A DNA stretch of 35,997 nt from CAIJMI01 sp964448085 (GCA_964448085.1 CAYUUX010000008.1:1-35997); one strand, 5' to 3'. Positions 24,893-32,481 are shown, numbered from the stretch's first letter. The notes: generated by a model from the sequence alone, not told the origin. Translations and numbers: made by a program.

Positions 24893-26080
24893 ATGGCTGA
24901 CCAGCAAAAGTTTGTTCGTAATAAACCACATGTAAATATTGGAACCATAGGTCATGTTGACCACGGAAAAACCACACTTACTTCAGCTATCACACACGTG
25001 CTTGCAAAAAGCGGAATGGCGAAAGCGTTGAAGTACGAAGAAATTGACAGCGCACCGGAGGAAAAAGCCCGAGGTGTCACCATCAACATTCATCATTCTG
25101 AATACGAGACGGAAAAGCGACATTACGCACATATCGACGCTCCAGGACATGCTGATTATGTCAAAAACATGATCACAGGAGCTGCTCAAATGGACGGAGC
25201 AATTTTGGTTGTTTCCGCTCCGGATGGCCCGATGCCTCAGACACGAGAACATATTCTCCTTGCAAAACAGGTGAACGTTCCGGCCATCATCGTATTTATG
25301 AATAAATGCGACATGGTACAAGATAAAGAACTTCTGGATCTTGTTGAGATGGAAGTGCGTGAGCTGTTGACTAAATACGGATTTCCAGGCGACAAACTTC
25401 CGGTCATTCGTGGATCAGCGCTCAAAGCGCTCCAAGGTGATGCAGAAGCAGAAAAAAGCATCTTGGAACTTATGAAAACCGTTGATGAATATGTTCCGGA
25501 TCCGGTTCGTCCGACCGATAAGCCATTCCTTATGCCTATTGAGGATGTATTTTCCATCAAAGGTCGTGGAACAGTGGTAACTGGTCGTGTAGACAGAGGC
25601 AAGGTTCATATCAACGATACGATTGAGATTGTTGGTATCAAAGCAACACAATCGACAGTGGTAACAGGTGTGGAAATGTTTAGAAAACTCTTGGATGAGG
25701 GTATGGCAGGAGACAATATCGGCGTGCTGCTTCGAGGAGTTGAAAAAGATCAGGTAGAGCGCGGACAGGTATTAGCTGCTCCAGGCACAGTGAAGCCACA
25801 CACTCAATTTGAAGCAGAGGTGATCGTTTTAGCCAAAGAAGAAGGTGGACGACACACACCGTTCTTTTCGGGTTACAGACCACAATTTTATATCCGCACA
25901 ACGGATGTAACAGGGGAAGTGACACTTCCATCTGGAGTGGAAATGGTAATGCCGGGAGACAATACAAAAATGACAGCCAAACTTATCGTTCCTGTTGCTT
26001 TGGAAGAGGGTGTGCGATTTGCCATCCGTGAAGGAGGACATACGGTAGGAGCAGGAGTTGTGACAAAAATTATCGAGTAA
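24893..26080 (+). CDS. tuf: Elongation factor Tu
   Basis: A 395-residue EF-Tu that delivers aminoacyl-tRNA to the ribosome. The P-loop is GHVDHGKT, switch I contains EEKARGVTINIHHSEYET, switch II is DAPGHADYVKNM with the catalytic His, and the guanine motif is MNKCDMV. The commonest bacterial form of switch II is DCPGH; Ala replaces Cys here, a mild change. Domains II and III are complete (RGTVVTGRVDRG, PFFSGYRPQFYIRTTDVTG, REGGHTVGAGVV). AAGGAGGAG immediately upstream is one of the strongest ribosome sites in the window, as expected for such an abundant protein. Only one tuf copy is in the window. Confidence 0.98.
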   Translation: MADQQKFVRNKPHVNIGTIGHVDHGKTTLTSAITHVLAKSGMAKALKYEEIDSAPEEKARGVTINIHHSEYETEKRHYAHIDAPGHADYVKNMITGAAQMDGAILVVSAPDGPMPQTREHILLAKQVNVPAIIVFMNKCDMVQDKELLDLVEMEVRELLTKYGFPGDKLPVIRGSALKALQGDAEAEKSILELMKTVDEYVPDPVRPTDKPFLMPIEDVFSIKGRGTVVTGRVDRGKVHINDTIEIVGIKATQSTVVTGVEMFRKLLDEGMAGDNIGVLLRGVEKDQVERGQVLAAPGTVKPHTQFEAEVIVLAKEEGGRHTPFFSGYRPQFYIRTTDVTGEVTLPSGVEMVMPGDNTKMTAKLIVPVALEEGVRFAIREGGHTVGAGVVTKIIE

Positions 26081-26087
26081 TAAACAC

Positions 26088-26124
26088 TACATCGATATAT
26101 ACGAAACCCGTAGATATCGATGTA
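26088..26124 (+). promoter_or_regulatory. RNA hairpin over the rpsJ start region
   Basis: Arms 26088-26098 and 26114-26124 are an 11-bp perfect inverted repeat (TACATCGATAT and its complement). After one A-G mismatch the stem continues for four pairs (26100-26103 with 26109-26112) around an AAACC loop. There is no T-run, so it is not a terminator. The ATG at 26120 is buried in the 3' arm; the ATG at 26135 lies 10 bases past it. Confidence 0.6.
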
Positions 26125-26443
26125 CACATTAACAATGCCAAAAGGTCGAATTCGAGTACGTTTAAAAGCATATGACAGCAGGGTGATAGATGATTGCTGT
26201 CAAAAAATTCTGGACGTTGCAGTGCGCACCGGCGCTCATGTTGCCGGACCTGTCCCATTGCCTACTGCTACAGAGCGTTTTAACGTGCAAAAAGCGACGT
26301 TTATCGATCGCAACAGTCGTGAAGATTTCATGATAGCGACGCATAAACGGTTAATCGATATCATTGAGCCGACCGATAAAACCATCGATCAGCTTATGCA
26401 TTTGGATTTACCTGCGGGTGTTGATGTTGAGATTAAAATGTAA
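26120..26443 (+). CDS. rpsJ: 30S ribosomal protein S10 (uS10)
   Basis: A protein of 107 residues, or 102 if ATG 26135 is used. It matches S10 along its length: KGRIRVRLKAYDSRVID, RTGAHVAGPVPLPT, THKRLIDIIEPTDKTIDQLMHLDLPAGVDVEI. S10 is part of the 30S head and of the NusB-S10 antitermination complex. Neither start has a Shine-Dalgarno. ATG 26120 is inside a stable hairpin; ATG 26135 gives an N-terminus (MPKGRIRVRLK) closer to other S10 proteins and may be the true start. The gene is likely transcribed with tuf. Confidence 0.96.
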   Translation: MYTLTMPKGRIRVRLKAYDSRVIDDCCQKILDVAVRTGAHVAGPVPLPTATERFNVQKATFIDRNSREDFMIATHKRLIDIIEPTDKTIDQLMHLDLPAGVDVEIKM

Positions 26444-26491
26444 GCCATACAATGGCGCTGATATTTGAAAAGAGTATCAGTACGAGAAAAA

Positions 26492-26520
26492 TTGTCATAA
26501 AAGAGATACTTTGGTATACT
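26492..26520 (+). promoter_or_regulatory. Promoter for the rplC-led ribosomal operon
   Basis: TTGTCA (26492-26497), a 17-base spacer and TATACT (26515-26520). The start would be near 26527, giving a leader of about 110 bases. An inverted repeat just upstream (26458-26466 with 26472-26480) has no T-run; it may mark the end of the tuf-rpsJ transcript. Confidence 0.6.
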
Positions 26521-26573
26521 TACCATCCTTGAGTATGAATTGGGTGATAAGTCAAACGGTTCATAGTCGGTAA

Positions 26574-26627
26574 AGACCAAAAGTCTCGGAAGAAGTCCTA
26601 AACGACCTTTCCGAGGTCGTTTTTTTT
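26574..26627 (+). promoter_or_regulatory. Attenuator in the rplC leader (terminator/antiterminator)
   Basis: Two exclusive helices overlap. The antiterminator pairs 26583-26592 with 26608-26617 (seven Watson-Crick pairs in CTCGGAA/TTCCGAG plus G-U extensions). The terminator pairs 26600-26608 with 26614-26622. A small hairpin 26574-26577/26583-26586 would free the terminator by occupying the antiterminator's 5' arm. The whole leader from about 26527 also contains TATGAA/TTCATA (26534-26539 with 26560-26565). Confidence 0.6.
26600..26627 (+). terminator. Intrinsic terminator of the rplC leader
   Basis: A nine-bp perfect stem (arms 26600-26608 and 26614-26622) with a five-base TTCCG loop and a run of eight T at 26620-26627. 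It ends nine bases before the rplC ATG, so it must be bypassed or regulated for the operon to be expressed from the promoter at 26492. Confidence 0.75.
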
Positions 26628-26636
26628 GGAAAAAAT

Positions 26637-27248
26637 ATGTTACAGACATTGTTAGGCCTGAAAAAGCATTCGACCCAAGCCTTTATGGAAAACNNNNNNN
26701 NNNCCACTATTGAGGCGGGTCCGTGTTGGATAACACACATTGATAAGGCACCAAATTATACAAACATCCAGCTTGGATTTGCCACAAAAAAACACATGAA
26801 TAAAGCAGAAAATGGACATCTTTCAAAAGCGGGGCTCACACAAAAGCTCCGCTTTTTGCGTAGTGTACGCATAGATGAGCTCCCAGAAGGATGGGGAATG
26901 GGGAAAGAAATCCACCTATCAGATGTGTTTGCTGTTGGTGACACGATACGGGTGACCGGAATTTCCAAAGGAAAAGGGTTTGCCGGAGTTGTAAAAAGAC
27001 ACGGATTTGCCGGCGGACCAAAAACGCACGGTCAATCTGATAGAGAGCGAGCTCCGGGATCGATCGGTCAGACAACCACTCCGGGGAGAGTATATCGGGG
27101 AAAACGTATGGCGGGACGTATGGGAGGAGATACCGTTACTGTCCAAGGATTGAAAGTTGTTGGTATTGATGCAGAAAAACATACGATGACAATTAAAGGG
27201 TTGATACCTGGTCACAAAAATGGACTTGTTATTATTACAAAAGGTTAA
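26637..27248 (+). CDS. rplC: 50S ribosomal protein L3 (uL3), with assembly gap
   Basis: About 203 residues as written. The characteristic segments are TIEAGPCWITHI, VTGISKGKGFAGVVKRHGFAGGPKTHGQSDRERAPGSIGQTTTPGRVYRGKRMAGRMGGDTVTVQGL. Ten N bases at 26694-26703 interrupt the N-terminal part; alignment to E. coli L3 suggests about 19 bases are really missing, and both lengths keep the frame. The first conserved motif, GKKxGMTQ in most L3, reads GLKKHSTQ. GGA six bases before the ATG is the ribosome site and touches the attenuator T-run. L3 is an early 50S assembly protein at the peptidyl-transferase region. Confidence 0.95.
   Translation: MLQTLLGLKKHSTQAFMENXXXXTIEAGPCWITHIDKAPNYTNIQLGFATKKHMNKAENGHLSKAGLTQKLRFLRSVRIDELPEGWGMGKEIHLSDVFAVGDTIRVTGISKGKGFAGVVKRHGFAGGPKTHGQSDRERAPGSIGQTTTPGRVYRGKRMAGRMGGDTVTVQGLKVVGIDAEKHTMTIKGLIPGHKNGLVIITKG
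26694..26703. other. Assembly gap (10 N)
   Basis: Ten unknown bases inside rplC. It is a scaffolding or base-calling gap rather than biology. The true length is probably longer, near 19, from the expected G-x-x-V-P-V-T residues between MEN and TIEAGP. Confidence 0.95.
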
Positions 27249-27249
27249 T

Positions 27250-27966
27250 ATGGCAACAGCAAAAAAAGCACCAATCGCAAAACGAAAAGCACAGGGGAAA
27301 CCAACTGTTGCATCAAAACGCGAAGTATCCGCTGAGGCAAAATTATCCGTATATACGGTAAGTGGAGAAAAAGCTGGATCAATGACCGCGCCGGAATTCC
27401 TTCGTGCGGGAAAAGTGAATCTTCGGTTAATCGCGCAAGCAATTCGTGTATATCGCGCAAATCAGCGTGAAGGATCTGCTTCAACAAAAACAAGAGGACT
27501 CATTGAGGGGTCAACGAGGAAGATATACAAGCAAAAAGGAACAGGTCGAGCAAGGCACGGAAGCGTGCGGGCTCCAATATTTGTCGGAGGCGGCGTTGTA
27601 TTTGGTCCGATGCCACGGGACTATTCGTTAACAATGCCTCAGGAAATGCGGCGTAAGGCACTGCAAAGCGCGTTTGCAAGCAAGTTCAAGAGTGAAAAGT
27701 TGCTTGTGATAACTGGTGGCGAAACGATGCAACCAAAAACCGCTATTTTTGACCAAGGATTAAAGAAAATGAAATTGGATGGGTCAGTCCTTCTTATCGT
27801 TTCTTCCATGCAAAATCCTATCGTCCGCTCAGCAAGAAATATTGCATCAGTTTATATCCAACCCGCATCGCTTGTTACCACGTATGATGTCATGCAGTAC
27901 AGGAATATCATTGTCATGAAGGAAGCAATAACTCTACTGGCAAATCGTTTTACGGCAAATAATTAA
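27250..27966 (+). CDS. rplD: 50S ribosomal protein L4 (uL4)
   Basis: A 238-residue L4. The core has RGLIEGSTRKIYKQKGTGRARHGSVRAPIFVGGGVVFGP followed by RDYSLTMPQEMRRKAL. It starts with about 30 extra Lys/Ala-rich residues not seen in E. coli L4 (201 residues). L4 lines the exit tunnel. In E. coli it also represses its own S10 operon, which is relevant to the attenuator upstream of rplC. ATG 27250 follows the rplC stop by one base with AAAGG before it; the frame open to 27220 lies inside rplC. Confidence 0.96.
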   Translation: MATAKKAPIAKRKAQGKPTVASKREVSAEAKLSVYTVSGEKAGSMTAPEFLRAGKVNLRLIAQAIRVYRANQREGSASTKTRGLIEGSTRKIYKQKGTGRARHGSVRAPIFVGGGVVFGPMPRDYSLTMPQEMRRKALQSAFASKFKSEKLLVITGGETMQPKTAIFDQGLKKMKLDGSVLLIVSSMQNPIVRSARNIASVYIQPASLVTTYDVMQYRNIIVMKEAITLLANRFTANN

Positions 27967-27967
27967 T

Positions 27968-28273
27968 ATGAAAAACATAGTTCTTATCAGACCGTATATT
28001 ACAGAAAAGACGATGACCAACGCAGCTCGCGGTTGGTTTACCTTTGTGGTACGCATCGATGCAAATAAAGCGGAAATAGCAAAAGAAATTCACGAAAAAT
28101 ATAAAGTAACGGTAACAGATGTAAAAACGATAATTGTCCATGGGAAGACAAAGCGTGTGGGGAGACGACAGCAAACAATTCAAAAATCAAACTGGAAAAA
28201 GGCAATGGTACAATTGGCGCCGGGACAAACGATAGACGCATTTCAGTTGGGTGAGACGAAGCCTGCAAAATAA
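27968..28273 (+). CDS. rplW: 50S ribosomal protein L23 (uL23)
   Basis: A 101-residue protein at the tunnel exit, where trigger factor and SRP dock. RPYITEKTM, YTFVV-like WFTFVVRIDANKAEIAKEI and GKTKRVGRR are typical. It starts one base after rplD stops, consistent with tight coupling in the operon. Confidence 0.95.
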   Translation: MKNIVLIRPYITEKTMTNAARGWFTFVVRIDANKAEIAKEIHEKYKVTVTDVKTIIVHGKTKRVGRRQQTIQKSNWKKAMVQLAPGQTIDAFQLGETKPAK

Positions 28274-28278
28274 CACAT

Positions 28279-29037
28279 ATGAAAAAGCTGAATAGAATCA
28301 AGGGACTAACATCACTTCTTCCAAAAAATTCAGGAAGGGATGTTCGTGGACATGTGGCTGTACGACATCAAGGTGGCCGTCATAAACGGTTTTATCGACA
28401 CATTGATTGGCTAAGAAACAAGGACGATATTAAAGGTATCGTGACGTCTATCGAATACGATCCGAACAGAAGTGCGGATGTGGCGCTGATTACCTATACA
28501 GATGGAGAAAAGCGATATATCATAGCACCCGTTGGTCTGAAAGCAGGGGATTTTGTGGTAAGCGGAAGGCGTGTGGACGTGGTGATCGGAAACGCAATGC
28601 CGCTTGGATCAATTCCCGTTGGAACTCTTATTCATAACCTGGAAATAAAACCGGGTCGTGGAGCGCAAATGATACGTTCGGCTGGTTCCTTTGCTATAAT
28701 CCAAGCAAAAGATGGAAATAATGTTCAGATTAAACTTGCTTCAGGAGAAGTGAGAATATTTCCAGATATCGCGCGGGCAACCATAGGTCAGATCGGTAAT
28801 ACCGAATGGAAAAACAGGGTTATTGGAAAAGCGGGACGTAGCAGACATATGGGGAAAAGGCCTACGGTTCGAGGAGTTGCGCAAAATCCGCGTTCTCATC
28901 CGCACGGCGGAGGAGAAGGAAGAAGTGGTATTGGTATGCCCTCCCCGAAAAGCCCATGGGGAAAACCGACATTGGGAAACAAAACAAGAAAAAAGAAAAA
29001 ATATAGTGATCGATTTATCGTTTCAAGAAAGAAATAA
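28279..29037 (+). CDS. rplB: 50S ribosomal protein L2 (uL2), short N-terminus
   Basis: A 252-residue L2, about 20 residues shorter than E. coli L2. It begins near the LLPKNSGRDVRGHVAVRHQGGRHKRFYR region and lacks the YKPTSPGRR-type N-terminal arm. An in-frame stop at 28252-28254 rules out a longer start, so this is not an annotation error. The C-terminal HPHGGGEGRSGIG carries the conserved His near the peptidyl-transferase centre; the preceding residues read QNPRS rather than MNPVD. L2 is needed for subunit association. Confidence 0.96.
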   Translation: MKKLNRIKGLTSLLPKNSGRDVRGHVAVRHQGGRHKRFYRHIDWLRNKDDIKGIVTSIEYDPNRSADVALITYTDGEKRYIIAPVGLKAGDFVVSGRRVDVVIGNAMPLGSIPVGTLIHNLEIKPGRGAQMIRSAGSFAIIQAKDGNNVQIKLASGEVRIFPDIARATIGQIGNTEWKNRVIGKAGRSRHMGKRPTVRGVAQNPRSHPHGGGEGRSGIGMPSPKSPWGKPTLGNKTRKKKKYSDRFIVSRKK

Positions 29038-29045
29038 GGAGTCTT

Positions 29046-29330
29046 ATGGCACGTTCAAGTAAAAAAGGACCATATATAGATCAACGAGTACTTGCAAAAG
29101 TGATGAAACAAAAAGCAGGTGGGGACCGCAATGCGATTAAAACGTGGTCTCGCGCATGCCAAATTCCTCCGGAATTCGTTGGTCATAAATTTCAGGTTCA
29201 CAACGGAAGAATATTTGTAGAAGTATTTATCAATGAATCCATGGTTGGACACAGGCTTGGGGAATTTTCTCCGACGCGCATGTTCCGGGGTCACGGACAG
29301 GTTACGAAGAGGACAATGGATAAAACATAA
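29046..29330 (+). CDS. rpsS: 30S ribosomal protein S19 (uS19)
   Basis: A 94-residue head protein that contacts S13 and the A-site finger. MARSSKKGPYIDQ, KTWSRACQIPPEFVGHKFQVHNGR and VGHRLGEFSPTRMFRGHG are canonical. AAGGAG lies about eight bases before the ATG. Confidence 0.97.
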   Translation: MARSSKKGPYIDQRVLAKVMKQKAGGDRNAIKTWSRACQIPPEFVGHKFQVHNGRIFVEVFINESMVGHRLGEFSPTRMFRGHGQVTKRTMDKT

Positions 29331-29334
29331 ACAT

Positions 29335-29673
29335 ATGGAATACAAAGCGACAGCAAAATATGTAAGAACGAGCACTCGTAAGGTGCGGCTTGCAGCTGAT
29401 GCCATTCGAGGCAAAAGTGCAGATCGTGCCTTGATTATATTGGAACTGATGCATAAGGCCGCGGCAGAACCGTTAAAAAAAGTGCTGCTTTCCGCTCTTT
29501 CAAATGCAAAAAAAACGCAAAAGGAAGCGGATACATTGTCACTGAAGCAGGTAGAAGTCATGGGTGGACCGGTTATGAAGCGGTTTCATGCCGTATCGCG
29601 CGGTATGGCGCATGGATATAAAAAACGTATGACACACATTCGTGTAGTTCTTGGTGATAAAGGAGAGAAATAA
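29335..29673 (+). CDS. rplV: 50S ribosomal protein L22 (uL22)
   Basis: A 112-residue tunnel protein: YKATAKYVRTSTRKVRLAADAIRGK at the start, SALSNAKKT in the middle and RGMAHGYKKRMTHIRVVL at the tip of the beta-hairpin. ATG 29335 follows the rpsS stop by four bases. The longer open frame from 29233 overlaps rpsS and is not used. Confidence 0.96.
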   Translation: MEYKATAKYVRTSTRKVRLAADAIRGKSADRALIILELMHKAAAEPLKKVLLSALSNAKKTQKEADTLSLKQVEVMGGPVMKRFHAVSRGMAHGYKKRMTHIRVVLGDKGEK

Positions 29674-29676
29674 CGT

Positions 29677-30354
29677 ATGGGACAAAAAGTACATCCAAAA
29701 GGATTTCGATTAGGTACGGTGTTCACTTGGACATCGAGATGGTTTGCGGATAAAAATCGATACAAAGAATTTTTGCTTGAAGATGTTGCATTACGGAAAT
29801 ATCTTTTTAAGCGAATGAAGAATGCCGGTTTGGAACGGGTTGATATAGAGCGATCAATCAATAAAATGAAGATTACCGTTCGAGTATCACGACCCGGACT
29901 TGTCATTGGACGTGGAGGAAGCGGACTTGAAGAGATGAAAAAAGCAATCGAGCGATTTTTGCACGAATTTGAATCGAAACGCGCAATGATATTGCACAAG
30001 AAATTTGCCGGAGATACCGGAAAGGCGAAAATCGAAATAGCAGTAGAGCCAGTCAAAGATCCCAACTTAAGTGCATATCTCGTTGCGTCAACGATTGCCG
30101 ATCAACTTGCCAGACGCATTCCTCACAAACGCGCATGCAATCAGGCAATAGAGCGTGTCATGGGAGCTGGTGCGCGAGGAATTAAAGTTGCACTTTCTGG
30201 TCGTATCGCTGGAGCGGAAATTGCCCGTCACGAAAAGTATGGATCTGGTACAATACCGCTTTCAACAATTCGTGAATTTGTTGATTTCGCATCAGTACCG
30301 TCATTAACGAAATCCGGATACATTGGAGTAAAAGTTTGGATTTGTAGGAAATAA
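29677..30354 (+). CDS. rpsC: 30S ribosomal protein S3 (uS3)
   Basis: A 225-residue protein at the mRNA entry site with helicase function. MGQKVHPKGFRLG begins it; the KH domain shows RPGLVIGRGGSGLEEM; the C-terminal part has GARGIKVALSGRIAGAEIARHE. Three bases separate it from rplV and two from rplP. Confidence 0.97.
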   Translation: MGQKVHPKGFRLGTVFTWTSRWFADKNRYKEFLLEDVALRKYLFKRMKNAGLERVDIERSINKMKITVRVSRPGLVIGRGGSGLEEMKKAIERFLHEFESKRAMILHKKFAGDTGKAKIEIAVEPVKDPNLSAYLVASTIADQLARRIPHKRACNQAIERVMGAGARGIKVALSGRIAGAEIARHEKYGSGTIPLSTIREFVDFASVPSLTKSGYIGVKVWICRK

Positions 30355-30356
30355 CT

Positions 30357-30767
30357 ATGTTAGTACCAAGGAGAGCAAAACATCGAAAAGCATTTAGAGG
30401 AAAAAGGAGAGGAGTATCGACTCGAGGATGCAATGTGGATTTCGGGGAGTTTGGTTTGAAAGCGTTAACGTGTGGTTGGGTTTCGAGCAGACAGATAGAA
30501 GCAGCGCGCCGGGCAATGACGCATTATATAAAAAGAGGTGGCCGTATTTGGATCCGGATTTTTCCGGATAAACCGATGACGAAAAAACCGCCGGAAACAA
30601 GGATGGGAAGCGGAAAAGGCGATGTGCACGAATATGTAGCCGTAGTGAGGCCTGGGAGAATAATGTTTGAAATGGGTGGGGTAGCAGAGGAAAATGCTCG
30701 AGAGGCAATGCGGCTTGCATCAGCGAAGTTGCCAGTCCTCTCAAAATTTGTGATGAAGGAAACATGA
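30357..30767 (+). CDS. rplP: 50S ribosomal protein L16 (uL16)
   Basis: A 136-residue protein that helps position the A-site tRNA. MLVPRRAKHRK, FGLKALTCGWVSSRQIEAARRAMT and IRIFPDKPMTKKPPETRMGSGKG are diagnostic; the Arg in the last motif is the one hydroxylated in E. coli. It uses a TGA stop, showing that UGA is not reassigned here. Confidence 0.96.
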   Translation: MLVPRRAKHRKAFRGKRRGVSTRGCNVDFGEFGLKALTCGWVSSRQIEAARRAMTHYIKRGGRIWIRIFPDKPMTKKPPETRMGSGKGDVHEYVAVVRPGRIMFEMGGVAEENAREAMRLASAKLPVLSKFVMKET

Positions 30768-30768
30768 T

Positions 30769-30987
30769 ATGAAATACAAAGATAAAATGCACTATCGTTC
30801 TCTGTCTCCTTCGGAAATTGAAAAGGAAATAACGGAGTTAACAGCTAAACGTGAAGAACTCGACAGGGATAAATTTACAAAGCCGGTGAAAAATGTCCGC
30901 ATGGGAAAGGCAATAAAAACGAAAATTGCATTATTGAAAACACTACAGAAAGAACGAGTGTATCAGGAGCTATCGAAGGAGAAGTAA
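30769..30987 (+). CDS. rpmC: 50S ribosomal protein L29 (uL29)
   Basis: A 72-residue, two-helix protein at the tunnel exit. LSPSEIEKEITELTAKREELDRDKF fits the first helix and KIALLKTLQKERVYQEL the second. It starts one base after the rplP stop and is followed two bases later by rpsQ, its usual neighbour. Confidence 0.92.
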   Translation: MKYKDKMHYRSLSPSEIEKEITELTAKREELDRDKFTKPVKNVRMGKAIKTKIALLKTLQKERVYQELSKEK

Positions 30988-30989
30988 TT

Positions 30990-31253
30990 ATGGCGAATAC
31001 AGAAAAGAAGAAAGACATAAAAAGAAAAGAATTAGTCGGTACGGTTGTTTCAAAGAAAACAGCAAAGACACTTGTCGTTGAAACGATAGTGTTGCACCGG
31101 CATCCTTTATACAGAAAAGCCGTTCGAAAAACACAACGCTATCTTGTACATGACCCAGAAGAAACAGGTGTTGTTGGAGCAAAAATTACCATTGTAGCGT
31201 CGAGACCAATAAGCAAAATGAAGCATTTTATCGTGAAGAACTTAAAAGGATAA
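30990..31253 (+). CDS. rpsQ: 30S ribosomal protein S17 (uS17)
   Basis: An 87-residue primary 16S-binding protein with an OB fold. ELVGTVVSKKTAKTLVVET, HPLYRKAVRKTQRYLVHD and the SRPISKMKHF end are characteristic. The first 12 residues are a Lys-rich extension. Confidence 0.95.
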   Translation: MANTEKKKDIKRKELVGTVVSKKTAKTLVVETIVLHRHPLYRKAVRKTQRYLVHDPEETGVVGAKITIVASRPISKMKHFIVKNLKG

Positions 31254-31257
31254 TTGT

Positions 31258-31626
31258 ATGATACAACGAAGAACAGAATTGAAACCAGCGGATAATTCAG
31301 GTGCAGAGTGGATGACTGTGACACATATTTATGGTGCATCGAAACAGCGCACGGCGACTCTTGGTGATATCGTGCAATGCATTATTAAAAAAGCAGATCC
31401 AAACGGTATCGTAAAGGATGACGAATTGGTAAAAGTGGTGATTGTGCGTACACATAAGGAATACCGAAGGAAAGACGGATCCTATATTCGTTTTGACGAC
31501 AATGCAGGAGTGGTTGTTGATGCTGACGGGAATCCGAGGGGAACCAGGATTTTTGGTCCAATCGCCCGAGAAATTAAAGAGAAAGGTTTTGATAAAATTG
31601 CCAGTATGTCTATGGAGATGTTTTAA
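31258..31626 (+). CDS. rplN: 50S ribosomal protein L14 (uL14)
   Basis: A 122-residue protein at the subunit interface. MIQRRTELKPADNSGA, VVIVRTHKEYRRKDGSYIRFDDNAGVV and GTRIFGPIAREI identify it. Length equals the usual 122. Confidence 0.97.
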   Translation: MIQRRTELKPADNSGAEWMTVTHIYGASKQRTATLGDIVQCIIKKADPNGIVKDDELVKVVIVRTHKEYRRKDGSYIRFDDNAGVVVDADGNPRGTRIFGPIAREIKEKGFDKIASMSMEMF

Positions 31627-31628
31627 CT

Positions 31629-31934
31629 ATGAAATTCAAAAAAGGTGATGAAATTATCGTAACAATAGGAAAAGATAAGGGGCGCAAAGGGGAAATAGAA
31701 AAAGTATTTGCAACCCAATCAGCCGTGGTTGTTGCTGGAGTGAATCTTTATAAGCGCCATATGAAGCGACGGGATGAGAAACATCCAGGGGGTATTATAG
31801 AAAAACCACGACCATTGTCTGTGGGGAAAATTGCTCTCGTTTGTCCAAAATGCGGAAAACAAACACGAATTGGGTTTTTGGTAACTGCAAAAGAAAAGTA
31901 TCGGATATGCAAAAAATGTGAAGCAAAAATATAA
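31629..31934 (+). CDS. rplX: 50S ribosomal protein L24 (uL24)
   Basis: A 101-residue assembly-initiator protein with a KOW motif (KKGDEIIVTIGKDKGRKGEIEKVF), then YKRHMKRRDEKHPGGIIEKPRPL. The C-terminus has a zinc-ribbon pair CPKCGK and CKKC, the zinc-binding form of L24. Confidence 0.96.
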   Translation: MKFKKGDEIIVTIGKDKGRKGEIEKVFATQSAVVVAGVNLYKRHMKRRDEKHPGGIIEKPRPLSVGKIALVCPKCGKQTRIGFLVTAKEKYRICKKCEAKI

Positions 31935-31937
31935 CCT

Positions 31938-32474
31938 ATGACACCATTACCAGACAACCAGGCGGAAATGAAAAAGAAACTTATGTCGGAACTGCACATC
32001 AAAAACGTGATGGCTGTGCCAAGATTGGTGAAAATTGTCATTAATTGTAGTTTAGGAGAGGCGCTGAAGGATAAAAAAATCGCGGAAAAAGTTGTGGAAC
32101 AATTAGGGATAATCACCGGGCAACGTCCAGTTGTGACAAAAGCAAAAAAAGCAATTTCATCCTTTAAATTGCGCGAAAAAGACATAATTGGGGTGAAAGT
32201 GACGCTGCGAGGAAAACGGATGCATGATTTTTTGACCAGGTTGGTAAGTATTGCATTGCCGCGCGTGCGTGATTTTCGAGGTATCCCGACAAGAGGATTT
32301 GACGGAAAAGGGAATTATACGTTAGGTATTGCAGAACAGACCATATTTCCGGATTTGGAATACAACGTTGTTGACAGGGTTCGAGGATTTGAGGCAACGT
32401 TTGTCACAAGCGCAAAAGACGACACACAAGCAAAATTATTATTACGCGTATTAGGATTACCGTTTGCATCGTAA
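31938..32474 (+). CDS. rplE: 50S ribosomal protein L5 (uL5)
   Basis: A 178-residue 5S rRNA-binding protein. VPRLVKIVINCSLGEA, GQRPVVTKAKKAISSFKLRE, RDFRGIPTRGFDGKGNYTLGI and EQTIFPDLEYN are canonical. Three bases separate it from rplX, and rpsN follows with a good ribosome site. Confidence 0.97.
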   Translation: MTPLPDNQAEMKKKLMSELHIKNVMAVPRLVKIVINCSLGEALKDKKIAEKVVEQLGIITGQRPVVTKAKKAISSFKLREKDIIGVKVTLRGKRMHDFLTRLVSIALPRVRDFRGIPTRGFDGKGNYTLGIAEQTIFPDLEYNVVDRVRGFEATFVTSAKDDTQAKLLLRVLGLPFAS

Positions 32475-32481
32475 GGAGTCT

